Of a DNA stretch of 64,000 nucleotides, positions 37,127-46,139 are shown one piece after another (positions within the stretch are counted from its first letter, which is position 1; every line of letters starts with the position of its first letter). The stretch covers positions 186,001 to 250,000 of the forward strand of contig JAJFKT010000012.1 of assembly GCA_021773075.1 (NCBI GenBank), in the 5' to 3' direction. The stretch comes from Woeseiaceae bacterium. Lineage in GTDB: Bacteria; Pseudomonadota; Gammaproteobacteria; Steroidobacterales; Woeseiaceae. The notes below the pieces were generated by a model that had not been told where the DNA came from, searched no databases, and saw only the letters and a list, made by a program, of their open reading frames with translations. The translations under genes were made by a program, and so were the position numbers.

Positions 37127-38347
37127 ATGCAAATTTATCTCGTTGGTGGAGCTGTTCGCGATGAACAGCTCGAAATTGCGCACAAGGAGCGCGATTGGTG
37201 CGTCGTGGGTGCATCACCTGATGAACTGTTGGCGGACGGCTACAAACAGGTTGGCAAAGACTTTCCCGTTTTTCTGCACCCGAAAACGAACGAGGAGTAT
37301 GCACTGGCGCGTACTGAACGGAAAACAGCGCCCGGCTACCATGGCTTTGCGTTCGACTTTTCACCCGAGGTCACGATCGAAGAAGATCTGCTGCGTCGTG
37401 ACCTGACAATCAACGCGATCGCCAAAGATGATCACGGCAATTTAATTGATCCTCATGGCGGCTTGCGCGACATAAAGAATCGACTCCTCCGGCATGTATC
37501 CGATGCATTCGGTGAGGACCCGGTACGCATCCTTCGGGTCGCGAAATTCGCAGCACGATTTTCGAATCTCGGTTTTTCAGTCGCGGGTGAAACAATGACC
37601 CTGATGAAACAGATGGTCGAGGCTGGTGAAGTTGATGCGCTCGTGCCGGACCGTGTATGGAAGGAAACTGAGGAAGCTCTGCGGGGCAAGTGCATCCATG
37701 TGTACTTTGAGGTGCTCCGATCCTGCGGCGCTCTGAAAAAGCTGTTTCCCGACGTTGATCGTCTATTCGGCGTACCGCAGCCTAAAAAATGGCACCCTGA
37801 AATTGATACTGGCGTGCACACGCTTATGGTTCTGCAGCAAGCCGAGAACTTAAGCGCTGATTTAGAGGTGCGATTTGCGGCACTGACCCACGACCTCGGA
37901 AAAGGAACGACACCGCAGGAAGAGTTGCCAAGTCATCCTGGCCACGAAATTCGCAGCTGCAAATTGATTCGGAAGATGTCCGATCAGCTTCCGTTGCCCA
38001 GAGCAACACGAGACCTTGCATTGATCGTTGCGGAATTTCATACGCATTGTCATCGGGCGCTCGAATTGCGTGCCAAAACTATCGTCAAGGTACTGGAAAG
38101 AGCGGATGCATTTCGCCGGCCGCAACGATTCGAGCAATTTCTTATCGCTTGCGAAGCAGATTCACGCGGTCGAACGGGGCTCGAAGATCGTCCCTATCCT
38201 CAGGCGGATTTTCTGCGCGCAGCGCTCGCAGCAGCGACCTCTGTTGACGCTGCCAGGATTGCCCAGGAAACCTCCGGCTCAAAAATTCCGGAGGCGATTC
38301 GCAAAGCACGACTGAGCGCTGTCCAGACCTTCAAAAACCGGGTTTAA
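37127..38347 (+). CDS. cca: CCA tRNA nucleotidyltransferase (multifunctional)
   Basis: A 406-residue enzyme that adds or repairs the 3' CCA of tRNAs. The N-terminal nucleotidyltransferase head has MQIYLVGGAVRD, RDWCVVG and the RRDLTINAIA motif, with the EDPVRILRVAKFAARF neck helix. The C-terminal HD phosphohydrolase domain (FAALTHDLGKG, about residue 255) identifies the multifunctional gammaproteobacterial form. It is divergent from the aminopeptidase gene, and its 3' end overlaps the next minus-strand gene by 4 bp. Confidence 0.96.
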   Translation: MQIYLVGGAVRDEQLEIAHKERDWCVVGASPDELLADGYKQVGKDFPVFLHPKTNEEYALARTERKTAPGYHGFAFDFSPEVTIEEDLLRRDLTINAIAKDDHGNLIDPHGGLRDIKNRLLRHVSDAFGEDPVRILRVAKFAARFSNLGFSVAGETMTLMKQMVEAGEVDALVPDRVWKETEEALRGKCIHVYFEVLRSCGALKKLFPDVDRLFGVPQPKKWHPEIDTGVHTLMVLQQAENLSADLEVRFAALTHDLGKGTTPQEELPSHPGHEIRSCKLIRKMSDQLPLPRATRDLALIVAEFHTHCHRALELRAKTIVKVLERADAFRRPQRFEQFLIACEADSRGRTGLEDRPYPQADFLRAALAAATSVDAARIAQETSGSKIPEAIRKARLSAVQTFKNRV

Positions 38348-39177
38348 TCGCCGTAAAAAAACAGGTGGACAGAGAAAAAGCTAATCGAGCCAAAGATATC
38401 TGAGTCATCCACTCCGATGCCAAATTCGACATCACTTTTTTGGCCCATCGGGGTCAGAAACCGAAGCGTCGTTGAAGTCGTTCGACTGCCATCAACCTCC
38501 CCCAGCCAGCTTGCATAGTCGAGGCTCCAGCGCTGCTTACCAATATCAAAACCCAGTCCGACATTGGCTCGAAAATCGACCAGGCTATTGATCAGACTCA
38601 ATCTTGAGACGGACTGGAAATCGGTGATCGGCTGATTTGCCGCCCTGCCCAAATTGACGTTGTAGTTATAGTCGATGCCCGCGAGGTTCAGATCGATAGA
38701 CTGAGTGAGCGAGAAGCGCGCTGAAAGGCCAATTCCATCTGCGTGAAATTCAACATCCTGGCCAGCAAGGGCATCGCGCCTGAATACGTCGAATGAAAAG
38801 TCGCGATACTCAATATCCAGAGCCACGCGGGCATTGTCGCCACGCCAATAGACCTCGCCGAGATAGTCTGTCGAATTCAGGATGTCGCTGGCATCCCAGT
38901 AGGCGATTCCAAGACTTACACCTAGCGGCTCAAACCAATGATCAATCCCGAGCTGCCCAAAGCGGCTGTCCAGAGAGCCCCCCCTTGGCAAATCCAAAGA
39001 GCTCTTGGCCGCCGCGACCGACAACCAGGTTTTTTCCGTGAGGCCGAGATCAAGCGAAAAACTGCCGGCGATACCGTCGGCCGAATCGCCCTCTAAACCG
39101 AGACCGACAACATAGCCCTCAAGCGCGCAAGCAGGGCCTGCAAAAAGTAGCAATGATGTAAATTTAAACCAGCGCAT
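38344..39177 (-). CDS. Putative outer-membrane beta-barrel protein
   Basis: A 277-residue protein with a signal peptide (FTSLLLFAGPACA). It then has alternating hydrophobic/polar beta segments throughout (for example VSLGIAYWDAS, ARVALDIEYRDFSF, IDLNLAGIDYNYN) and ends near FFSVHLFFYGD. No named family is recognised. Its start overlaps the end of uppP by 14 bp, so the two are probably co-transcribed. A barrel-forming envelope protein is the best reading. Confidence 0.7.
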   Translation of the reverse strand: MRWFKFTSLLLFAGPACALEGYVVGLGLEGDSADGIAGSFSLDLGLTEKTWLSVAAAKSSLDLPRGGSLDSRFGQLGIDHWFEPLGVSLGIAYWDASDILNSTDYLGEVYWRGDNARVALDIEYRDFSFDVFRRDALAGQDVEFHADGIGLSARFSLTQSIDLNLAGIDYNYNVNLGRAANQPITDFQSVSRLSLINSLVDFRANVGLGFDIGKQRWSLDYASWLGEVDGSRTTSTTLRFLTPMGQKSDVEFGIGVDDSDIFGSISFFSVHLFFYGD

Positions 39178-39961
39178 ACAAAATAACGGCAGCCAAAATC
39201 AAGCGGTAAATAGCGAATGGTGCCAATCCTACCCGGGTAACCACACGCATGAAAAATTCGATACTGACATAGGCGACCGCGCACGCAACCAGTGCACCAA
39301 GGCCCAACTGTCCCCACGCGACTATTGTGCCGCTGGAAATCAACTCAACAAACTTGTAGCCCGCCGCTAACAATATCACCGGAGCCGACAACAGGAATGA
39401 GAATCTCGCGGCATCCTGCCGTTCAAAACCCAGGATACGAGCCGCTGTGATCGTCACACCGGAGCGCGATGTTCCAGGTACAAGAGCCAGAGCCTGCGCA
39501 CAGCCAATGATGATCGCGTCTCTATAGCCAACGCTTGCAATAGCCCTTTCGCGCCGGCCAAGTCGATCAGCGAACCACATCAGCACGCCATATCCAGACA
39601 AGCTGTACACGATTACCGCCGGGTCGCGAAGATTGACTTCGATCCACGATGCAAACGCCAGGCCGGCAATCGCAGCTGGCACGGTGCCTAGCGCAATTGC
39701 CAGGGCCATGCGTGACTCGGGTGTCTTCACTTTGCCACCGAGTACTTGCACACCACCGAATATCAGCGACTTGATATCCTCACGAAAAAAAATGCAGACG
39801 GCAGCGAGTGAACCGAAATGAACCGCGACGTCGAACGCCAGTCCCTGGTCCGTCCAGTCGAGAAAATAGGGAACCAGCACCAGATGCCCGGAACTCGATA
39901 TGGGCAGAAACTCCGTCATACCCTGAACGATCGCAAGAATGATGATCTGTAATGTCGTCAA
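39164..39961 (-). CDS. uppP: Undecaprenyl-diphosphate phosphatase
   Basis: A 265-residue polytopic inner-membrane enzyme of the BacA/UppP family that recycles the lipid carrier for cell-wall synthesis. Both signature regions are present: GMTEFLPISSSGHLVL near residue 14 and PGTSRSGVTI near residue 160, which hold the catalytic Glu, Ser and Arg. Its start overlaps the end of the methyltransferase gene upstream by 4 bp. Length is normal for the family. Confidence 0.95.
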   Translation of the reverse strand: MTTLQIIILAIVQGMTEFLPISSSGHLVLVPYFLDWTDQGLAFDVAVHFGSLAAVCIFFREDIKSLIFGGVQVLGGKVKTPESRMALAIALGTVPAAIAGLAFASWIEVNLRDPAVIVYSLSGYGVLMWFADRLGRRERAIASVGYRDAIIIGCAQALALVPGTSRSGVTITAARILGFERQDAARFSFLLSAPVILLAAGYKFVELISSGTIVAWGQLGLGALVACAVAYVSIEFFMRVVTRVGLAPFAIYRLILAAVILYALV

Positions 39962-41142
39962 AGAGAATTCGTCCTGTCAGCGAATTGAAAGGCAGACGGC
40001 GTATCGATGTCGCCGCGGCTCAATACGATGCATTTGAAATTTTCGCCCATTTCACCGGGAAGAGTAAGTGTTTTGATCTGGCCCGACAATTTAATCTGGC
40101 TTGCAACCGGCAGTTCGTTGAATCCCTGCATCTCGAGCTCGAGTCCGCCACCCATGAAAAACTGTGATTGTGTCTGATAGCCCAGTAAATCAAGTCCATT
40201 CGCGACAGCGGCTCCTGCTATCGCAGAGAAGTCGACCCAGCTTGTCAGGTCCTGGATTCCCGGATAGATAAGCGGGTCACTGTGGGCGTAGTGGCGAAAG
40301 TGGCAACGCAGCCATCCATCCGCTCGATCGGGTGCGTAGAATTCCCGTCGCGAAACGCCGTAATCGAACAGAAAAATTGCACCCTGTTTCAGGCTTGTTG
40401 CCAGGTCACCAACCCACAATGGCGCAGCCAACGAAACCTCAGAGGTATAAGCGTTCGGAAACGTGCTGCCAATATCCGCTTCAATTTCGGCGACGGTCGC
40501 AGCCAGTAAGCCTGTCGCTGGCAATTCCGTCCATACGAAACGCGCGGCATCAAACGTCACGCAGCTCTGAAAGACGCCGGACTCGCGGCGAACAAATCGC
40601 TCGACTGGCAGCGAATCGAGAACTTCGTTAGCAACGATTACGCCTTCAAAGTCCTGCGGCAATTCGGATAGCCAGTGCACGCGGTCCGCAAGATGCGGCA
40701 AGCTTTGCTGTAGTCGCCTTCCCTGCCGCTCCTGCAGGTCTGCCGAAACTTCGACGATCTCGTAGGTCGCTGGCAGCGTATTCATCTTTTCCAGCGCAGT
40801 TAAGACGTCCACTGCGAGTTTGCCGCTCCCTGCCCCAAACTCCAGTATTGATCCGTGCTTGATTGTCCGAAGTACTTCCGCGATTTGACGTGCGAGGACT
40901 TTGCCAAAGACCGCGGAGACTTCCGGCGCTGTAACGAAATCTCCGTCGACGCCGAATTTGGCCGAGCCCGCGCTGTAGTAACCCAGACCGGGTGCGTATA
41001 GCGCCTCGTGCATGTATTCGGCGAAACTGATTTGGCCCCCGGACTGCTCGATCTTCTCGCGCAGATGCTCTCCAACACGGGCAGAGTGCCTGGCGCTCAA
41101 ACTATCGGGCTTGGGGAATGATGCAGGCTGTTCGTATTGCAT
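39958..41142 (-). CDS. MidA/NDUFAF7-family SAM-dependent methyltransferase
   Basis: About 394 residues. The sequence has the family opening ISFAEYMHEALYAPGLGYYSAG, the SAM-binding loop ILEFGAGSGKLA and GVIVANEVLDSLPVERF. Mitochondrial members methylate an arginine of a complex I subunit; the bacterial role is not settled. The ATG at 41142 is chosen because the longer frame to 41286 runs over the divergent pteridine reductase gene. It leads the minus-strand group with uppP and the barrel protein. Confidence 0.87.
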   Translation of the reverse strand: MQYEQPASFPKPDSLSARHSARVGEHLREKIEQSGGQISFAEYMHEALYAPGLGYYSAGSAKFGVDGDFVTAPEVSAVFGKVLARQIAEVLRTIKHGSILEFGAGSGKLAVDVLTALEKMNTLPATYEIVEVSADLQERQGRRLQQSLPHLADRVHWLSELPQDFEGVIVANEVLDSLPVERFVRRESGVFQSCVTFDAARFVWTELPATGLLAATVAEIEADIGSTFPNAYTSEVSLAAPLWVGDLATSLKQGAIFLFDYGVSRREFYAPDRADGWLRCHFRHYAHSDPLIYPGIQDLTSWVDFSAIAGAAVANGLDLLGYQTQSQFFMGGGLELEMQGFNELPVASQIKLSGQIKTLTLPGEMGENFKCIVLSRGDIDTPSAFQFADRTNSL

Positions 41143-41160
41143 GTGAGCGATAAAGTCTTT

Positions 41161-41922
41161 ATGAATGATTGCATGCCAGAACAGACCCTCAACGACAAAG
41201 TCATTCTTGTCACCGGCGCAGCCCGTCGAATAGGCGCCGCTATTGTGACATGCCTGCACCAGAACGGCGCGCGTGTTGCGATTCATTACCGCGCGTCAGC
41301 AGATGACGCACATGCACTATGTTCGCAGCTGAATAAGGAACGCAGCGATTCTGCCGCAATATTCAAGGCCGACCTTCTGAGCATTGACGAGATACGGGCA
41401 ATGGTCGCAACTGTCGCTGAGTGGGGCGGTCGTCTTGATGGATTGGTGAATAACGCGTCCAGTTTTTACCCAACGCCTGTCGGCAGTATCACCGAAGCGC
41501 AATGGGATGAGCTCCTTGGAAGCAACCTCAAGGCGCCCCTGTTTTTGTCGCAGGCGGCTGCCAGCCATCTGCGCGACTCAAGCGGTGTCATCGTCAACAT
41601 CGTCGACGTACATGCCGAGCGACCGCTTAGGGACCACCCTGTATACGGACCAGCGAAAGCCGGCCTCGCCATGTTGACGCGATCACTGGCAAAAGACCTG
41701 GCACCCGCTGTGCGCGTCAATGGTGTTTCGCCGGGTGCGATTCTCTGGCCGGAAAACGGCATGACAGAAACGCTGCAGGCAAATATTCTGAATCAAATTC
41801 CGCTCGGGCGAAGCGGCGCTCCGTCTGATATAGCCGATTGCGTGCTCTATTTGATTCGCGATGCAAGCTACGTCACCGGGCAAATCATTGCCGTCGACGG
41901 TGGCCGCTCAATCGGTTGGTAA
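41161..41922 (+). CDS. Pteridine reductase (short-chain dehydrogenase family)
   Basis: About 253 residues. The Rossmann loop reads VTGAARRIGAA, the ARRIG form typical of pteridine reductases and FolM. The NNASSF segment, a Ser-free active-site strand (VNIVDVHAERPL) and the Y-x3-K pair (YGPAKAG) follow. It probably reduces dihydropterins or dihydrofolate, consistent with folK and folB nearby. The start is uncertain among ATGs at 41137, 41161 and 41173; 41161 clears most of the divergent gene's promoter. It is divergent from the methyltransferase gene. Confidence 0.85.
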   Translation: MNDCMPEQTLNDKVILVTGAARRIGAAIVTCLHQNGARVAIHYRASADDAHALCSQLNKERSDSAAIFKADLLSIDEIRAMVATVAEWGGRLDGLVNNASSFYPTPVGSITEAQWDELLGSNLKAPLFLSQAAASHLRDSSGVIVNIVDVHAERPLRDHPVYGPAKAGLAMLTRSLAKDLAPAVRVNGVSPGAILWPENGMTETLQANILNQIPLGRSGAPSDIADCVLYLIRDASYVTGQIIAVDGGRSIGW

Positions 41923-41935
41923 CGCTCGCAATAAC

Positions 41936-43291
41936 TCAGTAGGCATCCAGTAGCTCTCGATGCGCCGGTCGCGGCGCTCTGCGCTCTGCGGCCCTTTGTT
42001 CGCTCGGCGCTTTGAAATTGTTTATTGGCACAGAGGTTACCGGGCAGGCGCCCGTATCAATGTAGCCCATCGCCGCAACCATATTTGGATCGAGATCGTC
42101 ACCGACGGCAAAATTCAAATCGTCGGCAGCAGCGCACCCGGCTGTCACCGGCAATCCGTCGAAGTAATCGCCATCGCCGAGCGCATTGGCGATCTTGAAT
42201 GATGTTGGCCGCAGGATCTTGTCGCAAAACTCCAGACCAATCTGGCCGACTGGCTTGCCGAAGGTCGTATCGCCGACAATGGCAACATCGACGTGCGGGA
42301 TCATGCCGTTGGTGACCAGCTCGCTCGCTGACGCTGTCCCACGGGTTGCTATAACGACAAGTCGTGAGAGGCTTAGCGAGCTTCCCAGAAGCTCAAGCAG
42401 TTCTGTTCTGTTGTTCTGGGCCGCTCGATCCGCATTGAATTCGGTACTTGAAAATATGAGATTTTGCGCCACCGACCCACCGAGATAATCGCCGAGAAGC
42501 TCAGAGGTGCTAACAAGCCCGCCGCCGTTATAACGCAGATCCATGATGACATCGTTAACATTGGCCGCCTTAAATGCCGCGAAAACGGTTTCAAACTCCG
42601 CGTTGGCCGTGCTGATGAATGTCGACAGTTCGAAATATCCGACCATTCGACCGCCGCCGGCATCGATGATTCGCCATTGCGGAACCGGATCTATGGTCAC
42701 AATGTCTGCACTGATAGTCGGCGTAAACACAGCGCCGACCAGGGGTTGAACCTCGAACGTGACGGTGGGATTCGCGTCGAAAAATGCACTGATACCCTCG
42801 CTGGCACTGATCTCAGTGACGCTGCGACCATTCAGGGACAATACTTGCTGGCCTCGCCCAAGCCCTCCAAGGTCCGCCGGGCTGCCTGCGAAGGTCCGTG
42901 TTATTCGAAGATCGGTCTGTGCCTGGTCAACAAATCGCCAACTGAAACCGAAGCCCTCAAATTTGCCTTCGCCAAAAAACTGCGTATCCGCCGCCAGAGA
43001 ACCAACGCTACTGAACAAATCGATCGGATTGCCATTCGTATCTTGCGGACCGAGCTCGAGGGTTACCCGCTGCACGAGCTCCTCGGCGGTTGCGTAACTT
43101 CCGATATTAATATCGGTGGGCAGTAAATCGTTCCAAAGGTACCAGGCGAACAATTGATCCAATACAAATTGTTTCTGGCCATCAACGCTGCAAGCCGTCG
43201 GCCCGGTTGGCGGACTGACCACTACTCCGTCTCCACTGCCGCCACATGCAGTTAAGCCTGCGAAGGCGATTAGGCAAATTAGTTTTCGCAT
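41936..43291 (-). CDS. S41-family C-terminal processing-like serine protease, lipoprotein
   Basis: About 451 residues. A lipoprotein leader (MRKLICLIAFAGLTAC) is followed by an S41 N-terminal helical region and a PDZ domain (GFSWRFVDQAQTDLRI, GLGRGQQVLSLNGRSV). The catalytic domain has GTASASELV with the nucleophile Ser and TFGKPVGQ with the general-base Lys. It would be anchored in the envelope facing the periplasm. The ATG at 43291 opens the leader. It follows folK on the same strand, with its start within 12 bp of the folK stop. Confidence 0.88.
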   Translation of the reverse strand: MRKLICLIAFAGLTACGGSGDGVVVSPPTGPTACSVDGQKQFVLDQLFAWYLWNDLLPTDINIGSYATAEELVQRVTLELGPQDTNGNPIDLFSSVGSLAADTQFFGEGKFEGFGFSWRFVDQAQTDLRITRTFAGSPADLGGLGRGQQVLSLNGRSVTEISASEGISAFFDANPTVTFEVQPLVGAVFTPTISADIVTIDPVPQWRIIDAGGGRMVGYFELSTFISTANAEFETVFAAFKAANVNDVIMDLRYNGGGLVSTSELLGDYLGGSVAQNLIFSSTEFNADRAAQNNRTELLELLGSSLSLSRLVVIATRGTASASELVTNGMIPHVDVAIVGDTTFGKPVGQIGLEFCDKILRPTSFKIANALGDGDYFDGLPVTAGCAAADDLNFAVGDDLDPNMVAAMGYIDTGACPVTSVPINNFKAPSEQRAAERRAPRPAHRELLDAY

Positions 43292-43301
43292 GACAGCTCC
43301 A

Positions 43302-43790
43302 TTACAAATCAACGTGCGTTACTACTAAAGGATGACTCGCTGCATCAAATTCCTGCCAATGCTCGAGCATCGTCTTGCCGGTCACGGGATGCCTTAGTTC
43401 CGGCGCCAGTTCCGCCAACGGTCGCAATACGAAGCTGTATTGCAAAATATCATCGCGCGGTACTCGAACCGGCCGTTCGTCCCTGATCAGGTCATTGTAA
43501 AGCAACAAATCGATATCAAGTGGACGTGACTCCCATTTATGATCTCCCCTGACCCTGCCGGCGAGATTATGTATAAACTCGATCTCATCACAGATTTTCA
43601 GTGCTGTTTTATCGGACTCCATCGCAACCACGAGGTTCAGAAAGTCATCACCGTCAAATCCGACTGCCGCGCTTCGATAAACGTCGGAGATGGCGAGCTC
43701 ACCGTAGCGATCGCGCAGCTCGCCTATAGCAAGTGGTAAATTCACTTCGGCCGATTGATTGCTTCCCAACCCGAGATAGATCTTCGCCAT
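43302..43790 (-). CDS. folK: 2-amino-4-hydroxy-6-hydroxymethyldihydropteridine pyrophosphokinase
   Basis: A 162-residue folate-pathway kinase transferring pyrophosphate to hydroxymethyl-dihydropterin. Motifs: YLGLGSN at the N-terminus, the VYRSAAVGF segment, and the signature WESRPLDIDLLLYND near residue 90. Its ATG shares one base with the folB stop (TAATG), showing translational coupling of consecutive folate steps. Confidence 0.95.
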   Translation of the reverse strand: MAKIYLGLGSNQSAEVNLPLAIGELRDRYGELAISDVYRSAAVGFDGDDFLNLVVAMESDKTALKICDEIEFIHNLAGRVRGDHKWESRPLDIDLLLYNDLIRDERPVRVPRDDILQYSFVLRPLAELAPELRHPVTGKTMLEHWQEFDAASHPLVVTHVDL

Positions 43791-44149
43791 TAGCCGGTCC
43801 GTTCACCACGCTCGATTATCACACCGACCGCCTTCGACCCTCTTATTGCCCCTGGCTTGTTGACTCGAACCTTCACCCAGTCAACGTCGAACTCGTCACG
43901 AATGATCGATGCGATACGCTCAGCCATGGTCTCCACGAGCTGGAAGCTCGATTCGGCGACAAAGCTCTGAATTCGTTTCGCGACCGATTTGTAGTTAAGT
44001 GTGTCAGCGACCTCGTCGGTTGCTGCAGCCTTCGCGATATCCGCACTCATCTCGAGGTCAATAACGACTGTTTGCCGGATGCGCCGCTCCCACTCCCAGA
44101 TGCCTATGATCGTATCGACTTTGAGTTCGCTTAAGAAAATCTTATCCAT
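43790..44149 (-). CDS. folB: Dihydroneopterin aldolase
   Basis: A 119-residue enzyme that splits dihydroneopterin to the substrate of FolK. The sequence shows the family opening ([20 protein letters not shown], with the active-site Glu), [13 protein letters not shown] and [10 protein letters not shown], and ends with the conserved [18 protein letters not shown]. It overlaps tsaD by 8 bp upstream and folK by 1 bp downstream. Confidence 0.95.
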   Translation of the reverse strand: MDKIFLSELKVDTIIGIWEWERRIRQTVVIDLEMSADIAKAAATDEVADTLNYKSVAKRIQSFVAESSFQLVETMAERIASIIRDEFDVDWVKVRVNKPGAIRGSKAVGVIIERGERTG

Positions 44150-45191
44150 TTATTCCTGTTCCTGAGCTTTTTGCCGCTGGTACTGCCAGCGACTCCAAAG
44201 ACCATCTAGCCTGCGCTCGAATCTCTTCGGCGGCGCCCGCTTCTGTCATACGCAATGCGCCTGCCACAGCAATCATCGCGCCGTTATCGGTACAAAATTC
44301 AAATCGCGGATAAAAAACCTCGCCTGAAAATCGCCTCGCAATTTCGCTTCGGAGCAGACGATTGGCGCCAACACCGCCGGCGACGACAATTCGAGCAAGC
44401 GATTCCGATTCTGCAGCTTTGATCGCTTTGCCGACCAATGTGTCAACGGCGGCACGCTGAAATGAAGCCGCTATGTCTGCCCTGCTCTCGGCCAACTCGC
44501 CTGATGCCTCGGCTCTTCGAACCTCGAGCATCACGGCAGTCTTTAAGCCACTAAAGCTGAAGTCCAGATTTGGTTTATTGAGCATCGGCCGCGGAAATGC
44601 GAACCGGCCTTCGTCTCCTGATTCGGCCAGTGCAGCGATAAGCGGCCCGCCAGGGTATCCGAGGCCCAGTAATTTTGCGGTTTTGTCGAATGCCTCGCCG
44701 GCGGCATCATCCAGGGTTGTGCCCAGAATCTCGTACTCGCCAAGATCGCGAACGGCGATCAGCATGGTGTGCCCACCCGATACCAATAGCGCCAAAAAGG
44801 GAAATTGCGGCGGATTCTCCTCCAGCATAGGTGCCAGCAGATGACCTTCCATGTGGTGGATTGCGATCACCGGGCAGCCCCAGGCCAATCCAAGACCATT
44901 CGCCATGCCGCTTCCGACCATCAAGGCTCCAACCAGTCCGGGCCCTGCGGTATACGCGATCGCGTCCGGCTTTTGAACACCGGCCTCATCCATAACCTGT
45001 TGAATTAAAGGCAAAAGCATCCGGATGTGGTCACGCGAGGCGATCTCCGGAACAACCCCGCCATAGACCGCGTGCAGATCGACCTGGCTGTGCAAAGCGT
45101 GTGCGATCAGGCCTTTTTCAACGCTGAAAAGCGCGACGCCAGTCTCGTCACAGCTGGTTTCGATTCCAAGGGTGATTGTCGGGGTGCTCAT
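44142..45191 (-). CDS. tsaD: tRNA threonylcarbamoyladenosine synthesis protein TsaD
   Basis: A 349-residue ASKHA-fold enzyme that transfers threonylcarbamoyl to A37 of ANN-reading tRNAs. It shows the N-terminal [13 protein letters not shown], the metal-binding HHMEGH, the phosphate loop VSGGHT and [12 protein letters not shown]. Length and motifs are complete. It is divergent from rpsU, the usual gammaproteobacterial arrangement, and leads the folB-folK group. Confidence 0.97.
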   Translation of the reverse strand: MSTPTITLGIETSCDETGVALFSVEKGLIAHALHSQVDLHAVYGGVVPEIASRDHIRMLLPLIQQVMDEAGVQKPDAIAYTAGPGLVGALMVGSGMANGLGLAWGCPVIAIHHMEGHLLAPMLEENPPQFPFLALLVSGGHTMLIAVRDLGEYEILGTTLDDAAGEAFDKTAKLLGLGYPGGPLIAALAESGDEGRFAFPRPMLNKPNLDFSFSGLKTAVMLEVRRAEASGELAESRADIAASFQRAAVDTLVGKAIKAAESESLARIVVAGGVGANRLLRSEIARRFSGEVFYPRFEFCTDNGAMIAVAGALRMTEAGAAEEIRAQARWSLESLAVPAAKSSGTGING

Positions 45192-45217
45192 AGTCGGCGA
45201 ATCATAACCTGAACCCT

Positions 45218-45246
45218 TTGCAAACCGCCAAATGTGGAGTTATTAT
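45218..45246 (+). promoter_or_regulatory. Sigma-70 promoter of the rpsU-dnaG-rpoD region
   Basis: TTGCAA (45218-45223), a 17-bp spacer, then TATTAT (45241-45246). The predicted start is about 50 bp before the rpsU ATG. Confidence 0.65.
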
Positions 45247-45258
45247 GCGCGGCTGAGT

Positions 45259-45275
45259 CCCGGCCATGTGCCGGG
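45259..45275 (+). promoter_or_regulatory. Hairpin in the rpsU leader
   Basis: CCCGGC-CATGT-GCCGGG followed by TTTATTTATG lies in the presumed rpsU 5' leader. It could be an attenuator or an RNA-binding site for autoregulation; its role is unknown. Confidence 0.4.
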
Positions 45276-45306
45276 TTTATTTATGTCTGGACGGAATACC
45301 TGAACA

Positions 45307-45522
45307 ATGCCAAGTGTTCGCCTAAAAGAAAACGAGTATTTTGACGCAGCCCTGCGTCGGTTCAAGCGTGCCTGTGAAAAGGCCGGAATCCTAACGGAGC
45401 TTCGCCGTCGTGAATTCTACGAGAAACCCACACAGGAAAGAAAGCGTAAGAAAGCAGCAGCCGTCAAGCGACATCTGAAAAAAATATCTCGCGACGAAGC
45501 CAAGCGCAAGCGCCTTTACTAA
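45307..45522 (+). CDS. rpsU: 30S ribosomal protein S21
   Basis: A 71-residue basic protein ([21 protein letters not shown]...) of the small subunit that helps mRNA base-pair with 16S rRNA during initiation. The sequence matches S21 along its full length, including the Lys/Arg-rich tail ending KRKRLY. It heads the macromolecular-synthesis gene cluster, divergent from tsaD. Confidence 0.97.
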   Translation: MPSVRLKENEYFDAALRRFKRACEKAGILTELRRREFYEKPTQERKRKKAAAVKRHLKKISRDEAKRKRLY

Positions 45523-45543
45523 GTCGCGCTGTACTTCAGCACG

Positions 45544-45993
45544 ATGTCCCTTAAAGGCCAACTCACAGAAGACATGAAGTCTGCCATGAAGGCCGGTGAA
45601 AAAGACCGGTTGAAAGTGGTGCGCCTTATTCTTGCTGCGATTAAGCAAATCGAAGTCGATACACGTGAAGATCTCGATGATGCTGCCGTGCTCGCCGTAT
45701 TGACAAAAATGGTCAAACAGCGACGCGACTCGGTAGAGCAGTTCGAGAAAGGCGATCGGGAAGATCTTGCCGCTATCGAACGTGCCGAGATCCTGGTCAT
45801 CAACTCGTACTTACCTGAACAATTGTCAGCCGAAGAATTGGCGAGCATCGTAGACGAGGCTATAAAGGCCAGCGGCGCCGAGAGCATTCGGGATATGGGC
45901 AAGGTCATGGGTCAGGTCAAAGCGAAGGCGGCCGGCCGGGCCGACATGGGCGCCGTCAGCGCGACCGTCAAAGAACGCCTCAACACACTGTAA
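45544..45993 (+). CDS. GatB/YqeY domain-containing protein
   Basis: A 149-residue helical protein with the YqeY pattern: LTEDMKSAMKAGEKDRLKVVRLI at the start, KQRRDSVEQFEKGDR in the middle, and the GatB-tail-like IRDMGKVMGQVKAKAAGRADM at the end. It resembles the tRNA-binding tail of the amidotransferase GatB, but its own role is unclear. It is commonly placed between rpsU and dnaG, as here, 21 bp after rpsU. Confidence 0.93.
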   Translation: MSLKGQLTEDMKSAMKAGEKDRLKVVRLILAAIKQIEVDTREDLDDAAVLAVLTKMVKQRRDSVEQFEKGDREDLAAIERAEILVINSYLPEQLSAEELASIVDEAIKASGAESIRDMGKVMGQVKAKAAGRADMGAVSATVKERLNTL

Positions 45994-45998
45994 CTCCC

Positions 45999-46019
45999 AA
46001 AAGGGCTCCGACCCCTTTT
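45999..46019 (+). terminator. Possible terminator after the yqeY-like gene
   Basis: AAAAGGG, a short loop, then CCCTTTT just after the stop codon. The sequence CCGACCCCTTTTC also resembles the dispersed GGGGTC repeat seen at 63781-63843, so it may be either or both. Confidence 0.4.
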
Positions 46020-46139
46020 CGCTTTCGAATAGTTGGCGCGTTTTTTGCGCACTGGCAAAGCCTCAGCATTCGGCTATGCTTTCCAAAACAATAAGAGTCT
46101 CGAAAGACCCGCTAGTAGCCGGGCGACGTTTGAAAAACT